A stretch of 34,975 nucleotides of DNA, taken from assembly GCF_001879695.1 (NCBI RefSeq), contig NZ_MNBL01000085.1, positions 1 through 34,975 of the forward strand, written 5' to 3'. This document shows positions 7,125-14,330 of the stretch, one piece after another. This stretch comes from Nioella sediminis. GTDB lineage: Bacteria > Pseudomonadota > Alphaproteobacteria > Rhodobacterales > Rhodobacteraceae. Under the pieces are notes generated by a model that saw nothing but the letters and a program-made list of their open reading frames with translations, was not told the DNA's origin and made no database searches. The position numbers and the translations under genes are program-made. How positions within the stretch are numbered: position 1 is the first letter of the stretch; each line of letters opens with the position of its first letter.

Positions 7125-7316
7125 TCAGCCCTTGACGCCCTTGCGGATGGTTTCCGCCGCGACGCGCAGTTCCTCGGCGATCTCCAGCGCTTCCTCGGGG
7201 TCGAAGTCCAGCGGCAAGTCGACGCCATCGGCCTCGATATAGATGCGGACCATGCCCAGGGTGGTGGGGCCGATCTGCAGATTGGCGGCGATGTCGCTTT
7301 CGCTGTCGATGCCCAT
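7125..7316 (-). CDS. Small conserved acidic protein (DUF6324-like)
   Basis: A 63-residue cytosolic protein that matches my recollection of the DUF6324 family of Rhodobacteraceae. It has no known function. The conserved core is ESDIAANLQIGPTTLGMVRI, followed by a short strand, then DFDPEEALEIAEELRVAAE, an acidic helix. The start was set at the ATG preceded by CGGAGG at ideal spacing; an in-frame ATG 30 bases further upstream has no ribosome site. It is convergent with mmcB and divergent from the GNAT gene. The motif order suggests a compact alpha/beta protein; nothing points to a catalytic site. Confidence 0.75.
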   Translation of the reverse strand: MGIDSESDIAANLQIGPTTLGMVRIYIEADGVDLPLDFDPEEALEIAEELRVAAETIRKGVKG

Positions 7317-7437
7317 GATATCCTCCGAGAAACCGGTTTTCCCCATAAATGGGGGCTGGCGAGCGGCCTAGACCCTTGCCCATGACGATACAAGGCAAAA
7401 TACTGGAAGCGGACGGCGTCCACAAAGGGGAAATTGC

Positions 7438-7929
7438 ATGTCGGACGAGGTCATCCTGAAAGATCTGGCCATCGGCGATGCCGGCTGGCTGATCCAGCAA
7501 CATGCGGAGCTCTATGCCCGCGAGGAAGGGTTCGATGCCAGTTTCGAGCCCTTGGTTGCCGAAATTCTTGCTGCCTATATGCGCAATCGCGACCCCGCTT
7601 GCGAACGTGCCTGGATCGCCTGGGACGGGGACGAACGGCTCGGCTCGATCTTCTGTGTCAGGGGGCCAGAACCGGGGCAGGCCAAGCTGCGGCTTTTCCT
7701 GCTGACCCCGGCGGCACGGGGCAGGGGGCTTGGCAAGCGGCTGCTCAATGCCTGCATCGCCTATGCCCGCGACAAGGGCTACCGCGAGATGGTGCTCTGG
7801 ACCCATGCCAGCCACAGGGCCGCCTGCGCGCTCTATGAAAGGGCCGGGTTCACCTGCACCGACAGTCATCCCGTCACCTCGTTCGGGCAGCGGCTGGAAG
7901 AACAGACATGGAAGCTGAAATTGACATGA
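7438..7929 (+). CDS. GNAT family N-acetyltransferase
   Basis: A 163-residue single-domain GCN5-related acetyltransferase, predicted to move an acetyl group from acetyl-CoA to an amine. Motif A is clear: LRLFLLTPAARGRGLGKRLL near residues 83-102, where RGRGLGK is the pyrophosphate-binding loop. Motif B follows as ALYERAGFTC near 138. The N-terminal part, LIQQHAELYAREEGFDASFE, resembles the acetyltransferase half of MarR-acetyltransferase fusion proteins, but no MarR domain is encoded here. AAGGGG lies 7 bases before the start. Substrate unknown. tRNA-His with its own promoter follows 48 bases downstream. Confidence 0.88.
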   Translation: MSDEVILKDLAIGDAGWLIQQHAELYAREEGFDASFEPLVAEILAAYMRNRDPACERAWIAWDGDERLGSIFCVRGPEPGQAKLRLFLLTPAARGRGLGKRLLNACIAYARDKGYREMVLWTHASHRAACALYERAGFTCTDSHPVTSFGQRLEEQTWKLKLT

Positions 7930-7938
7930 CAGAGAGGC

Positions 7939-7967
7939 TTGCATTCCGGCGCAACGGGGGCTATCCA
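7939..7967 (+). promoter_or_regulatory. Promoter of tRNA-His
   Basis: TTGCAT and TATCCA are separated by exactly 17 bases, and the -10 ends 10 bases before the mature tRNA 5' end. Strong sigma-70-type geometry. Confidence 0.65.
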
Positions 7968-7977
7968 CCCCGCCAGT

Positions 7978-8054
7978 GCCGCCTTAGCTCAGTTGGTTAG
8001 AGCGCTGGATTGTGGATCCAGAGGTCCCCCGTTCAAGCCGGGGAGGCGGTACCA
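7978..8054 (+). tRNA. tRNA-His (anticodon GTG)
   Basis: A complete 77-base cloverleaf with encoded CCA. The acceptor stem pairs GCCGCCT with AGGCGGT, the D arm reads AGCTCAGTTGGTTAGAGC, the anticodon stem-loop reads CTGGATTGTGGATCCAG with anticodon GTG, and the T arm contains GTTCAAG. The base before G1 is T, not G, so the universal extra G at -1 is not encoded; the first pair is G1:U72 and the discriminator is A73. This is the derived tRNA-His form known from Alphaproteobacteria, read by a matching histidyl-tRNA synthetase. Confidence 0.97.
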
Positions 8055-8508
8055 CCCTCCGATCACACGGGAAGATGCGCCGGCAGGAAACATGCCCCTG
8101 TGCTCCAAGCGCGCGGCCGGATTCGTGGAGGCCATAAAAGCTACCTTCTGTCGAACGCGGGTGATCCGGCGTCACCGCCCCCGCCGCGCATTCCCCATGG
8201 CGTTGCGGGAGATCTGACAAGTGGTTCGAGATGGCGACGCCACTTGTTCAGCCCCGGCCTCTGCTGGAGCGGATCGAGGCCGTGTCTGCTCGGCTCTGAT
8301 GTCCGGATCTTGCAGATGACAAGACGGAAAACCTGTGGCCGCCTCAACTGCCACGTGGTCTTGATCGATCTGCCTTCGCCAAACCTTTCGCGGCTCGGGT
8401 CTTCCGTCAAACGGCACCATTGTCGGGGAAACCTGACCTCAGCCCCACTTGGCGCGGCCAGCCAAACCGGTTAAGTCTGACTCTTGTAGGCAGGACGGGC
8501 CTTTAGAC
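8055..8508. other. Long intergenic region without a recognisable gene
   Basis: About 450 bases between tRNA-His and the ECF sigma gene. The open frames here lack family similarity, coding-like codon use and ribosome sites. One hairpin is visible: ACAAGTGG at 8217-8224 pairs with CCACTTGT at 8240-8247, without a T-tract. I found no obvious ECF-type promoter for the sigma operon. The region may be an unusually long regulatory leader or a decayed gene. Confidence 0.6.
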
Positions 8509-9060
8509 ATGAGTGCAGACCACAAGTTCCTGATCGAGCAGATCGCGCAGGGCGACAAGCAGGCCTTGGCGGCGCTTTACCGTGCGCTCGAACGGCCCGT
8601 CTACAAGTTTATCGTGTCCAGATTGAACGATCCCCACGAGGCGAGCGACATACTCCATGAAGTGTTCATGGATGTCTGGCGTTCCGCCGGCCGCTTTGAA
8701 GGGAGATCGAAGGTGCAGACCTGGATTATGGGCATAGCCTACCGAAAGAGCATCGACGCGATGCGCAAGCGCGGCCGTATGGACCTGACCGATGAAACAC
8801 CGGACATGGCAGATGACGGCCCCGATCAGGAGACCTGCCTCGCAGCCGGCCAGGAGGCCGAGCATGTGAGGCATTGCCTGGAGACGCTGAAGGACGATCA
8901 CCGTTCGGCGATCACGCTCGCGTTCTACCAGGACATGACCTATGGCGAGATCGCCGAGGTCGCGGGGGTGCCCGAGGGCACGATCAAGACCCGTATCTTC
9001 CATGCCAAGAAACTGTTGATGCGCTGCCTGTCTGGCCGCGTGGAAAGGGGTGTGGCATGA
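8509..9060 (+). CDS. ECF (extracytoplasmic function) RNA polymerase sigma factor
   Basis: A 183-residue group-IV sigma factor with only regions 2 and 4. Region 2 (about residues 20-90) includes YKFIVSRLNDPHEASDILHE, VFMDVWRSAGRFEG and VQTWIMGIAYRKSIDAMRKR, which bind the -10 element and core polymerase. Region 4 (about 125-175) includes AITLAFYQDMTYGEIAEVAG then VPEGTIKTRIFHAKKLL, the helix-turn-helix for the -35 element. The linker is acidic (DETPDMADDGPDQE). The stop overlaps the start of the downstream anti-sigma gene by ATGA, the normal mark of a sigma/anti-sigma pair. There is no good Shine-Dalgarno before the ATG chosen; an upstream in-frame start cannot be excluded. The regulon may include the two units at 11052-11830. 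Confidence 0.92.
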   Translation: MSADHKFLIEQIAQGDKQALAALYRALERPVYKFIVSRLNDPHEASDILHEVFMDVWRSAGRFEGRSKVQTWIMGIAYRKSIDAMRKRGRMDLTDETPDMADDGPDQETCLAAGQEAEHVRHCLETLKDDHRSAITLAFYQDMTYGEIAEVAGVPEGTIKTRIFHAKKLLMRCLSGRVERGVA

Positions 9061-9662
9061 CCTACCAGGATATTCACGAATTGCTGCCCTTCCGGGCGAA
9101 CGGAACCCTAGACGGCGCCGATCTGGCCGCCGTGGACGCGGCCCTGGCCGAGGATGCCGACCTGCGCGCCGAACTGGCGGCGCTGACCGCCATCCGCGCC
9201 ACGATGCGGGCCGAAGAGGTCGCCAGCCCCGGGGATTTCGGGCTTGCCCGGCTGATGCGCGATGTCGATGCCGAAACCCGTGTGGCCGCGCCTGTCGCCG
9301 CCAATGATAACGTGGTGCCGCTGATGCGCCTGCGTATCTGGCAGGTCGCCGCCGCCGTGGTGCTGGCCGTGGGTATCGGGTTCAACCTGCCGCAATTCGG
9401 ACCCTCCACCGCGCCCATGGACAGCGCCGAACCCGCAGGGTTTACCCTTGCCAGCGGCGGTGCGGATGCCGATTTCACCGTGGTCTTCGCCCCTGACGCC
9501 ACCGAGGCCGAGATGCGTGCCCTTCTGCTTCAGGCCGGTCTGGAGATCGTTTCCGGCCCTTCGGCGCTTGGCATCTACGGGCTTGGCCTGATCGACGCAG
9601 AAACCTCGGATGCCGCATTTGCAGCGCTGTCGGCTTCGGCTATTGTCGAGGACGTGCAATAG
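9057..9662 (+). CDS. Membrane anti-sigma factor with a propeptide-like periplasmic domain
   Basis: A 201-residue protein coupled to the ECF gene by ATGA overlap. The N-terminal segment (1-75), starting YQDIHELLPFRANGTL, is the sigma-binding part; it lacks the His-Cys-Cys zinc motif common in such proteins. One membrane helix spans about 92-112 (LRIWQVAAAVVLAVGIGFNL). The C-terminal domain (138-201), beginning DFTVVFAPDATEAEMRALLL and ending with VEDVQ, is predicted to be periplasmic. It has a strand-helix-strand-strand-helix-strand pattern resembling subtilisin propeptides (inhibitor I9 fold). The next gene encodes a secreted subtilase, so this domain may sense or inhibit that protease. The domain resemblance is by eye and the sensing role is inference. 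Confidence 0.8.
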   Translation: MTYQDIHELLPFRANGTLDGADLAAVDAALAEDADLRAELAALTAIRATMRAEEVASPGDFGLARLMRDVDAETRVAAPVAANDNVVPLMRLRIWQVAAAVVLAVGIGFNLPQFGPSTAPMDSAEPAGFTLASGGADADFTVVFAPDATEAEMRALLLQAGLEIVSGPSALGIYGLGLIDAETSDAAFAALSASAIVEDVQ

Positions 9663-9683
9663 TCCCTTTCGAAGGCCCTGCTT

Positions 9684-10955
9684 ATGTTTCGTCTGATCAT
9701 CCTAGTCGCCGCAGCTTTTCTGCTCATGCTTCAGGTGGGGGCTGCGCAAGCCCAGATCGAACCCACCGACCCGGCAACCGGGGGACCGACCAGCCCCGGA
9801 GAGTGTGACGGGCCGTGCTACCCCGACGATTACCAAGACGGATATGATCATGAAGATGAACGGGTGGATGCCGACCATTCGGCACAGCCTCGCGTGGTGA
9901 CATCCCCATCGGGTCTGCCCGAATACATCGTCAGTGGTCCGATTTCGGAGTTCGACGCCTCTCGGAATGGCCTGACCGACGCCGGGGCGCAACTGTTGCG
10001 CTATCGTGATCTGCCTCTGCTCGGCATCCGCATTGCCATCTACGATTTCCGCCTGCGCCTTGGTGTGCGCCGGGCCAACATGATTCTCGACGATGTGGCC
10101 CCGAATACCCAGGTGGGGCGTCACCATATCTATGAGCTGTCGCAAGCCCGCCCCCGCGTTTACGCCGCCGACATGATTGGGGATGCCTCCCCCGGGGCCT
10201 GCCCGGTGGGGCGCCGGTCGATCGGACTTATCGACGGGCCGGTTGACCCCGACCATCCGGCACTGGCCGGGGCGCAGATCGTGACGCAGAGCTTCCTCGG
10301 CGATGGGGAACGCCCGCCTGCGGGCAATCATGGAACCGCCGTGGCGGCGCTGATCGTGGGGCAGGACCCGTCCGGCGCGCTTGGCGGCTTTGCCCCCGGT
10401 GCCGCGCTGTACGCCGTGTCGGCCTTCACGGAGACGCGCGGTGACGTCGGTGCGGATATCGAACGCATTGCCACCGCCATCGAATGGCTGCTGCAACAGG
10501 ATGTGCGGCTGATCAACATGTCCTTCGCGGGGCCGGAAAACACTGTGCTGACGGCTGTGCTGGACAGTGCCGCCGCGCGCGGTGCGATCATGATCGCCGC
10601 TGCGGGCAATGACGGGCGCGAACGGGCGGCCCATCCGGCGGCGCACCCCTCGGTCATCGCCGTAACCGCCGTGGACGCCGCTTTCCGCCGGTATCGCGAT
10701 GCCAATTACGGCGACCATATCGAGTTCTCGGCCCCCGGTGTCGACCTCTACGTCGCCTCCTCGCGCGGCGGCAACTATGCCTCCGGCACCTCCTATGCCG
10801 CCCCCATCGTCACCGCACTGGCGGCCCGGCTGGGGGCTGGCGGCGGGTTGAGCCTGACCCAGATCCGTGACCGCCTGCGCGGCTCGGCGGTGGATCTTGG
10901 GCCTGATGGCTTCGATTCCGAGTTCGGTTGGGGTCTTGTGCGCGGCGGCTGCTGA
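9684..10955 (+). CDS. Secreted S8 family serine peptidase (subtilase)
   Basis: A 423-residue preproprotein. A signal peptide covers about residues 1-23 (hydrophobic FRLIILVAAAFLLMLQVGA, then AQA). A linker rich in Asp, Gly and Pro follows, with Cys41 and Cys45, and then a propeptide-like domain (about 77-155) ending in HHIYELSQ. The catalytic domain has a full set of residues: Asp184 in GLIDGPVDPDHP, His216 in NHGTAVAALI, oxyanion Asn309 in AAAGNDG, and Ser370 in ASGTSYAAPIVTALAARLG. It is predicted to be an active periplasmic or secreted protease. It lies 21 bases after the anti-sigma gene and ends at a strong terminator, so sigma factor, anti-sigma and protease form one operon. Confidence 0.9.
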   Translation: MFRLIILVAAAFLLMLQVGAAQAQIEPTDPATGGPTSPGECDGPCYPDDYQDGYDHEDERVDADHSAQPRVVTSPSGLPEYIVSGPISEFDASRNGLTDAGAQLLRYRDLPLLGIRIAIYDFRLRLGVRRANMILDDVAPNTQVGRHHIYELSQARPRVYAADMIGDASPGACPVGRRSIGLIDGPVDPDHPALAGAQIVTQSFLGDGERPPAGNHGTAVAALIVGQDPSGALGGFAPGAALYAVSAFTETRGDVGADIERIATAIEWLLQQDVRLINMSFAGPENTVLTAVLDSAAARGAIMIAAAGNDGRERAAHPAAHPSVIAVTAVDAAFRRYRDANYGDHIEFSAPGVDLYVASSRGGNYASGTSYAAPIVTALAARLGAGGGLSLTQIRDRLRGSAVDLGPDGFDSEFGWGLVRGGC

Positions 10956-10985
10956 AACCGCATTTTGCAAGAGTGATCCTTGGGG

Positions 10986-11010
10986 AACCGGCCTGTTGCA
11001 GGCCGGTTTC
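10986..11010 (+). terminator. Terminator of the sigma/anti-sigma/subtilase operon
   Basis: AACCGGCCTG pairs with CAGGCCGGTT around a short loop and is followed by TCTTGCG, 30 bases beyond the subtilase stop. The T-tract is short but the stem is very stable. Confidence 0.75.
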
Positions 11011-11051
11011 TTGCGTTTCCGGCTTTTGTCACAGCGCAATCGGGATGGGAT

Positions 11052-11080
11052 TTTGAACCGAGGTCGGCCACCGTCCGACC
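11052..11080 (+). promoter_or_regulatory. ECF-type promoter-like element, copy 1
   Basis: TTTGAAC, 17 bases, CGACC. The same boxes with the same spacing recur at 11491-11519. The GAAC core and spacing suit an extracytoplasmic-function sigma factor. It lies 57 bases before the ATG of the small gene at 11137. A GGCGG/CCGCC hairpin sits near the predicted transcript start. Confidence 0.5.
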
Positions 11081-11136
11081 AACAGGTATAAGGGCGGTTT
11101 TTCCCGCCGGATGCCACAGCGAACAGGACCCGAGCC

Positions 11137-11316
11137 ATGACCCGTTTTCTTGCCCCCTTTTCCTCTGCCGCCCGCCGCGCCATCGCGGGCGATCATCTTC
11201 GGGTCCGTAGCATTGCAGCCGGGTCGCAGCGTGACCTGGTGGCCGTGCCCACCCGCGACACCGCGCCTGCTTCCCGCGCCCGGCTGACCAATTTCCGCCG
11301 CGCCATTCAGGGCTGA
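11137..11316 (+). CDS. Small basic protein, unknown function (first of twin units)
   Basis: A 59-residue frame beginning MTRFLAPFSSAARRAIAGDH and ending RLTNFRRAIQG, rich in Arg and Ala and without Cys or a membrane segment. I do not recognise a family. Support for it being real: an AGGA-type ribosome site upstream, a promoter-like element 57 bases before it, and two hairpins after it (11329-11355 and the T-tailed terminator at 11408). The neighbouring unit has the same architecture, and its product also starts M-(S/T)-R-F-L. It may be a stress-induced small protein, or the transcript may act mainly as an RNA. Confidence 0.5.
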   Translation: MTRFLAPFSSAARRAIAGDHLRVRSIAAGSQRDLVAVPTRDTAPASRARLTNFRRAIQG

Positions 11317-11328
11317 ACCATCGGTGTT

Positions 11329-11355
11329 CCCGTGGCCACCGTCACCTGCCACGGG
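11329..11355 (+). repeat. Hairpin in the 3' region of the first small gene
   Basis: CCCGTGG pairs with CCACGGG across a 13-base loop, 12 bases after the stop codon. It has no T-tract, so it is a transcript structure rather than a terminator. Confidence 0.55.
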
Positions 11356-11407
11356 CTTGTCCCTCGTCTGACCGATCCAGCTTTTCTGTCCCGATCGGCA
11401 CCTTTCC

Positions 11408-11441
11408 GGCCCGTATTCTTCAAGAGTGCGGGCCTTTTTTT
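11408..11441 (+). terminator. Intrinsic terminator of the first small unit
   Basis: GGCCCG pairs with CGGGCC across a partly paired apex (TTCTTCAAGAG) and is followed by seven T residues. A textbook factor-independent terminator. Confidence 0.9.
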
Positions 11442-11490
11442 GTACGTGGCCCGCCAGTTCGGCGCGCGGATCGAAAAAAACAGAAAAAAC

Positions 11491-11519
11491 TTTGAACCAA
11501 GTCGACGCGCCCCCCGACC
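11491..11519 (+). promoter_or_regulatory. ECF-type promoter-like element, copy 2
   Basis: TTTGAAC, 17 bases, CGACC, matching copy 1 at 11052-11080 in both boxes and spacing while the spacer sequence differs. It is preceded by an A-rich run and lies 50 bases before the GTG start at 11569. Confidence 0.5.
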
Positions 11520-11568
11520 TATCCCTGTATCGCGCAGATATTCTGCGCTGCAGGTGAGGGAGCACAAC

Positions 11569-11739
11569 GTGTCACGATTTCTCAAGTGCATGCTGACATT
11601 TGTCTCGGTCAGTGTGAAACGCGTTCCTTCCCCGATTGCCTTGGATTTCTGGCAACCGCTGCCCGCTTGTTATGGCCAGGCGATCAGTGGTGATGACGAA
11701 ATCATTTTCCAATATCGCAGCCACTTGTTTTCCGTCTGA
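11569..11739 (+). CDS. Small protein, unknown function (second of twin units)
   Basis: A 56-residue frame with a GTG start, beginning MSRFLKCMLTFVSVSVKRVP. AGGGAG lies 8 bases upstream. It has a short hydrophobic stretch (CMLTFVSVSV) and a mixed polar C-terminus; no family is recognised. The layout copies the unit at 11137: the same promoter-like element about 50 bases before the start, a similar first four residues, and a strong terminator after it. The alternative is that the conserved entity is the RNA and the frame is incidental. A longer frame reading through from upstream crosses the first unit's terminator and is rejected. Confidence 0.45.
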   Translation: MSRFLKCMLTFVSVSVKRVPSPIALDFWQPLPACYGQAISGDDEIIFQYRSHLFSV

Positions 11740-11788
11740 CGGCTGCTTTCCCGGCGCTGAACACCCCCCGTCCTTAGTTCGGTGCCAT

Positions 11789-11830
11789 GATGCCCGGTCC
11801 TCCCCCGGACCGGGCATCTTCTTTTTCTTT
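11789..11830 (+). terminator. Intrinsic terminator of the second small unit
   Basis: A 12-bp perfect stem, GATGCCCGGTCC with GGACCGGGCATC, has a TCCCCC loop and is followed by TTCTTTTTCTTT. It is very strong and lies 50 bases after the small gene, which supports transcription of that gene. Confidence 0.93.
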
Positions 11831-11914
11831 CCCGTCAAGTGCTCTTGAAATCCGTTGCACGATGCGCAACGCCAGTCTCATCCTCTTTGCGCGGCCCCTC
11901 CTCAGGCGTATCAC

Positions 11915-12964
11915 ATGGGTATGAACACCTGGCTGCCCCCAGATCCCGCAACGCTCGCCACCACGCTGGCCGTGGGCGCTATTGGTGCGATGGTCGCGGT
12001 CTTGCTGCATGTTCCCGCCCCCTACCTGACCGGGCCTGCCGCGCTGGTGACGCTGGCGGGTGTCTTGGGCCTGCGCACGCGGGTGCCGCTGCCGCTGAGG
12101 GACGGCTGCTTCCTGGTCATCGGCACGTCCATGGGGGCTGGCGTGAACCCCGAGATCCTGGCCGCCGCAGCGCAATGGCCCCTCAGCCTCGCGGCGCTTG
12201 CCTCGGCGCTTCTGGTCATTTTTCTGGGTGGTGCCACGCTCTTGCAGCGCTGGTTTGAGTTCGACCGCATATCGGCCCTCCTGGCGGCGACGCCCGGACA
12301 TCTGAGCTATATCCTGTCCCTGTCCGCAGATACCAAATCGGAGCTTTCGACCATCACCGTGGCGCAGTCCCTGCGGGTGCTCATCCTGACATTGCTGGTG
12401 CCGCTGGCTGTGGCCCTGCTGACCGATGTGGATCTGAGCATGTCAACGCGACCCGACGCGGTCATGTCGCTGGTGCCACTTGGGGTGATCATGGTGCTGG
12501 CCGCGGCGCTTGGCGCAGTGCTGAAACGCCTGAACATGCCGGCGGCCTTCCTGATGGGCGGTTTCATCGTCTCGGCGGTCAGTCACGGCACCGGAGCAAC
12601 CCCGGGGCTGGTTCCCGGATGGGTGACGATCCCCGGATTTGCCATCATGGGCACTTTGATCGGCACCCGTTTTTCAGGCATCTCGCTGGCTCAGCTCCGG
12701 CGGGCCTCGGGCGCGGCGGCGGTGCTGACGACACTGGCGCTGATCGCCACCGTTGGGGCGGCGCTGTCCATGCACTGGGCCTTGGGCCTGCCTGTCACCA
12801 ACTTGCTGATTGCCTATGCCCCCGGCGGGTTGGAGACCATGGCAGCGATGTCGGTGATGCTGGATGCCGACCCGGCTTTCGTGGCCTTCCACCACGCATT
12901 CCGCATCCTGCTGCTGACGTTCCTCGTCCCCGCCTTTCTGCCCAGATCGGAGCCCGAGACATGA
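11915..12964 (+). CDS. AbrB family membrane protein
   Basis: A 349-residue inner-membrane protein with about ten hydrophobic helices, of the AbrB (E. coli AbrB, sometimes mislabelled ammonia monooxygenase) family. Two repeated halves are visible. The first runs from LAVGAIGAMVAVLLHVPAPY through LVIGTSMGAGVNPEIL and ATPGHLSYILSLSAD; the second repeats with FLMGGFIVSAVSHGTGATPG, FAIMGTLIGTRFSG and AYAPGGLETMAAMSVMLDAD. The paired TPGHLSY and APGGLETM motifs are typical. Function is uncertain; transport of a small molecule is likely. The chosen ATG follows a weak AGG, and a second ATG lies two codons on. Its stop overlaps the CoA-transferase start by ATGA, so transport and CoA transfer may be linked. 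Confidence 0.85.
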   Translation: MGMNTWLPPDPATLATTLAVGAIGAMVAVLLHVPAPYLTGPAALVTLAGVLGLRTRVPLPLRDGCFLVIGTSMGAGVNPEILAAAAQWPLSLAALASALLVIFLGGATLLQRWFEFDRISALLAATPGHLSYILSLSADTKSELSTITVAQSLRVLILTLLVPLAVALLTDVDLSMSTRPDAVMSLVPLGVIMVLAAALGAVLKRLNMPAAFLMGGFIVSAVSHGTGATPGLVPGWVTIPGFAIMGTLIGTRFSGISLAQLRRASGAAAVLTTLALIATVGAALSMHWALGLPVTNLLIAYAPGGLETMAAMSVMLDADPAFVAFHHAFRILLLTFLVPAFLPRSEPET

Positions 12965-14160
12965 CCGCCCCCAAGCCCCTTGCCGGGATTCGTGTGCTGG
13001 ACCTGACCAATGTGCTGGCCGGTCCCTTCGCCTGCCACCAACTGGCCCATATGGGGGCCGAGGTGATCAAGGTGGAGGCGCCGGGGCGAGGCGATCTGGC
13101 GCGGCAGTTGGGGGCCGATCCGGCGCTGAACGCCAAGGGCATGGGCGTGTCCTTTCTGGCGCAGAATGCCGGGAAGAAATCGGTGACGCTGAACCTGAAA
13201 CATCCGCGCGGGGTTGCGCTTTTGAAGGCGCTGGTGCGGGGCGCGGATGTGCTGGTGGAGAATTTCCGCCCCGGCGTGATGGACCGTCTGGGTGTGGGGC
13301 CTGACGTGTTGCGGGCCGAAAACCCCCGGCTTGTCTACTGCGCGATTTCGGGCTTCGGGCAGGATGGGCCCTGGGTCGACCGCCCGGCCTATGACCAGAT
13401 CGTGCAGGGGGTGTCGGGTGTCATGTCGATCACCGGCGACGCGGGCAGCGCACCCCTCCGCGTGGGCTATCCGATTGCCGACACGATCGGCGGGCTGACG
13501 GCGGCGATGGCGATTGCGTCCGCCCTGAACGCGCCTGAACGGGGCTGCGTCATCGACGTGTCGATGCTGGAGGCGGTGCTGGCCACGATGGGGTGGGCGG
13601 TGTCGAACTACCTGGTCGCGGGGGTGGAACCCGGCGCCCATGGCAATGAGAACACCACCTCCGCACCCTCGGGCGCCTTCCGCTGCAAGGGCGGGCTGGT
13701 GAACATCGCCGCCAACAAGGATGAGCAGTGGGAATTGCTGGCACGGCATCTTGGGCTGGAGGCGCTGCTGGACGATCCCGACTACGCCACGCGGGAGGAT
13801 CGCAAGCGAAACCGCTATGCGCTTCGGTCGCTCATCGAGGCGCGGCTGGAAGCGAAGCCCGCGCGGGACTGGGCGCGGGAACTGAACGCCTTGGGCGTGC
13901 CCGCCGGGGCGGTTCTGTCGGTGCCCGAGGCGCTGGCACACCCCCAGGTGGCCGACCGGGGGCTGGTGGCCTCATTCGAGGATGTGCCGGGCGTGGACCG
14001 GCCGGTACGGGTCCTGCGACCGGGCGTGAAACTGGACGGGGCCGCGCCCGAGGTGGCGAAGGGGCCGCCCGCGCTTGGGGCCGATGCGGCGGAGGTCTTC
14101 GGGGCGCTTGGGCTGGATGCGGCAGAGCTGGAGCGGCTGGCGCGCGACGGGGTGATCTGA
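12961..14160 (+). CDS. Class III CoA transferase (CaiB/BaiF family)
   Basis: A 399-residue family III CoA transferase, which moves CoA between carboxylic acids through an aspartyl-CoA intermediate. The N-terminal block PLAGIRVLDLTNVLAGPFAC and GAEVIKVEAPGRGDLAR is diagnostic, followed by LNLKHPRG, VLVENFRPGVMDRLG and SGFGQDGPW. The nucleophile is Asp145 in RPAYDQIVQGVSG. The small-domain block VDVSMLEAVLATMG-type region and the C-terminal HPQVADRGLV and VLRPGVKLDG are also present, so the protein is complete. Substrate is not readable. It begins within the stop of the AbrB-family gene, a tight coupling that suggests the imported acid may be the CoA acceptor. The frame continues upstream only over the coding region of its neighbour. 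Confidence 0.93.
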   Translation: MTAPKPLAGIRVLDLTNVLAGPFACHQLAHMGAEVIKVEAPGRGDLARQLGADPALNAKGMGVSFLAQNAGKKSVTLNLKHPRGVALLKALVRGADVLVENFRPGVMDRLGVGPDVLRAENPRLVYCAISGFGQDGPWVDRPAYDQIVQGVSGVMSITGDAGSAPLRVGYPIADTIGGLTAAMAIASALNAPERGCVIDVSMLEAVLATMGWAVSNYLVAGVEPGAHGNENTTSAPSGAFRCKGGLVNIAANKDEQWELLARHLGLEALLDDPDYATREDRKRNRYALRSLIEARLEAKPARDWARELNALGVPAGAVLSVPEALAHPQVADRGLVASFEDVPGVDRPVRVLRPGVKLDGAAPEVAKGPPALGADAAEVFGALGLDAAELERLARDGVI

Positions 14161-14288
14161 GCGACGGGGAGCGGCCCGGCTCAACCTGCCCCCGGATGGC
14201 GGAGGCCTCGCCGGGCCGCGCTGCCGCGGAATATCGGGTGGGTCAGGTTTGCCGGTCCTGTCGCTTGCGCGGGCTGGTTGGGCGGGAT

Positions 14289-14321
14289 GCCTCCGGTGGG
14301 GGTATTTGGGCCAATCAGAAG
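14289..14321 (+). repeat. Dispersed intergenic repeat, copy B
   Basis: Contains CCTCCGG, GGGGGTATTT and GGGCCAATCAGAAG in the same order as copy A. It lies between the CoA transferase and the convergent dtd gene, a few bases from the dtd stop. Confidence 0.6.
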
Positions 14322-14330
14322 GGTAGGGGG

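Noticed and set aside
7125-7346. Longer DUF6324-like protein starting at 7346
   Set aside because: The extra ten codons lack a ribosome site, whereas CGGAGG precedes the ATG ending at 7314.
11332-11739. A 135-codon frame covering the second small gene
   Set aside because: It reads through the strong terminator at 11408-11441 and starts with no ribosome site; only its last 56 codons lie in the second transcription unit.
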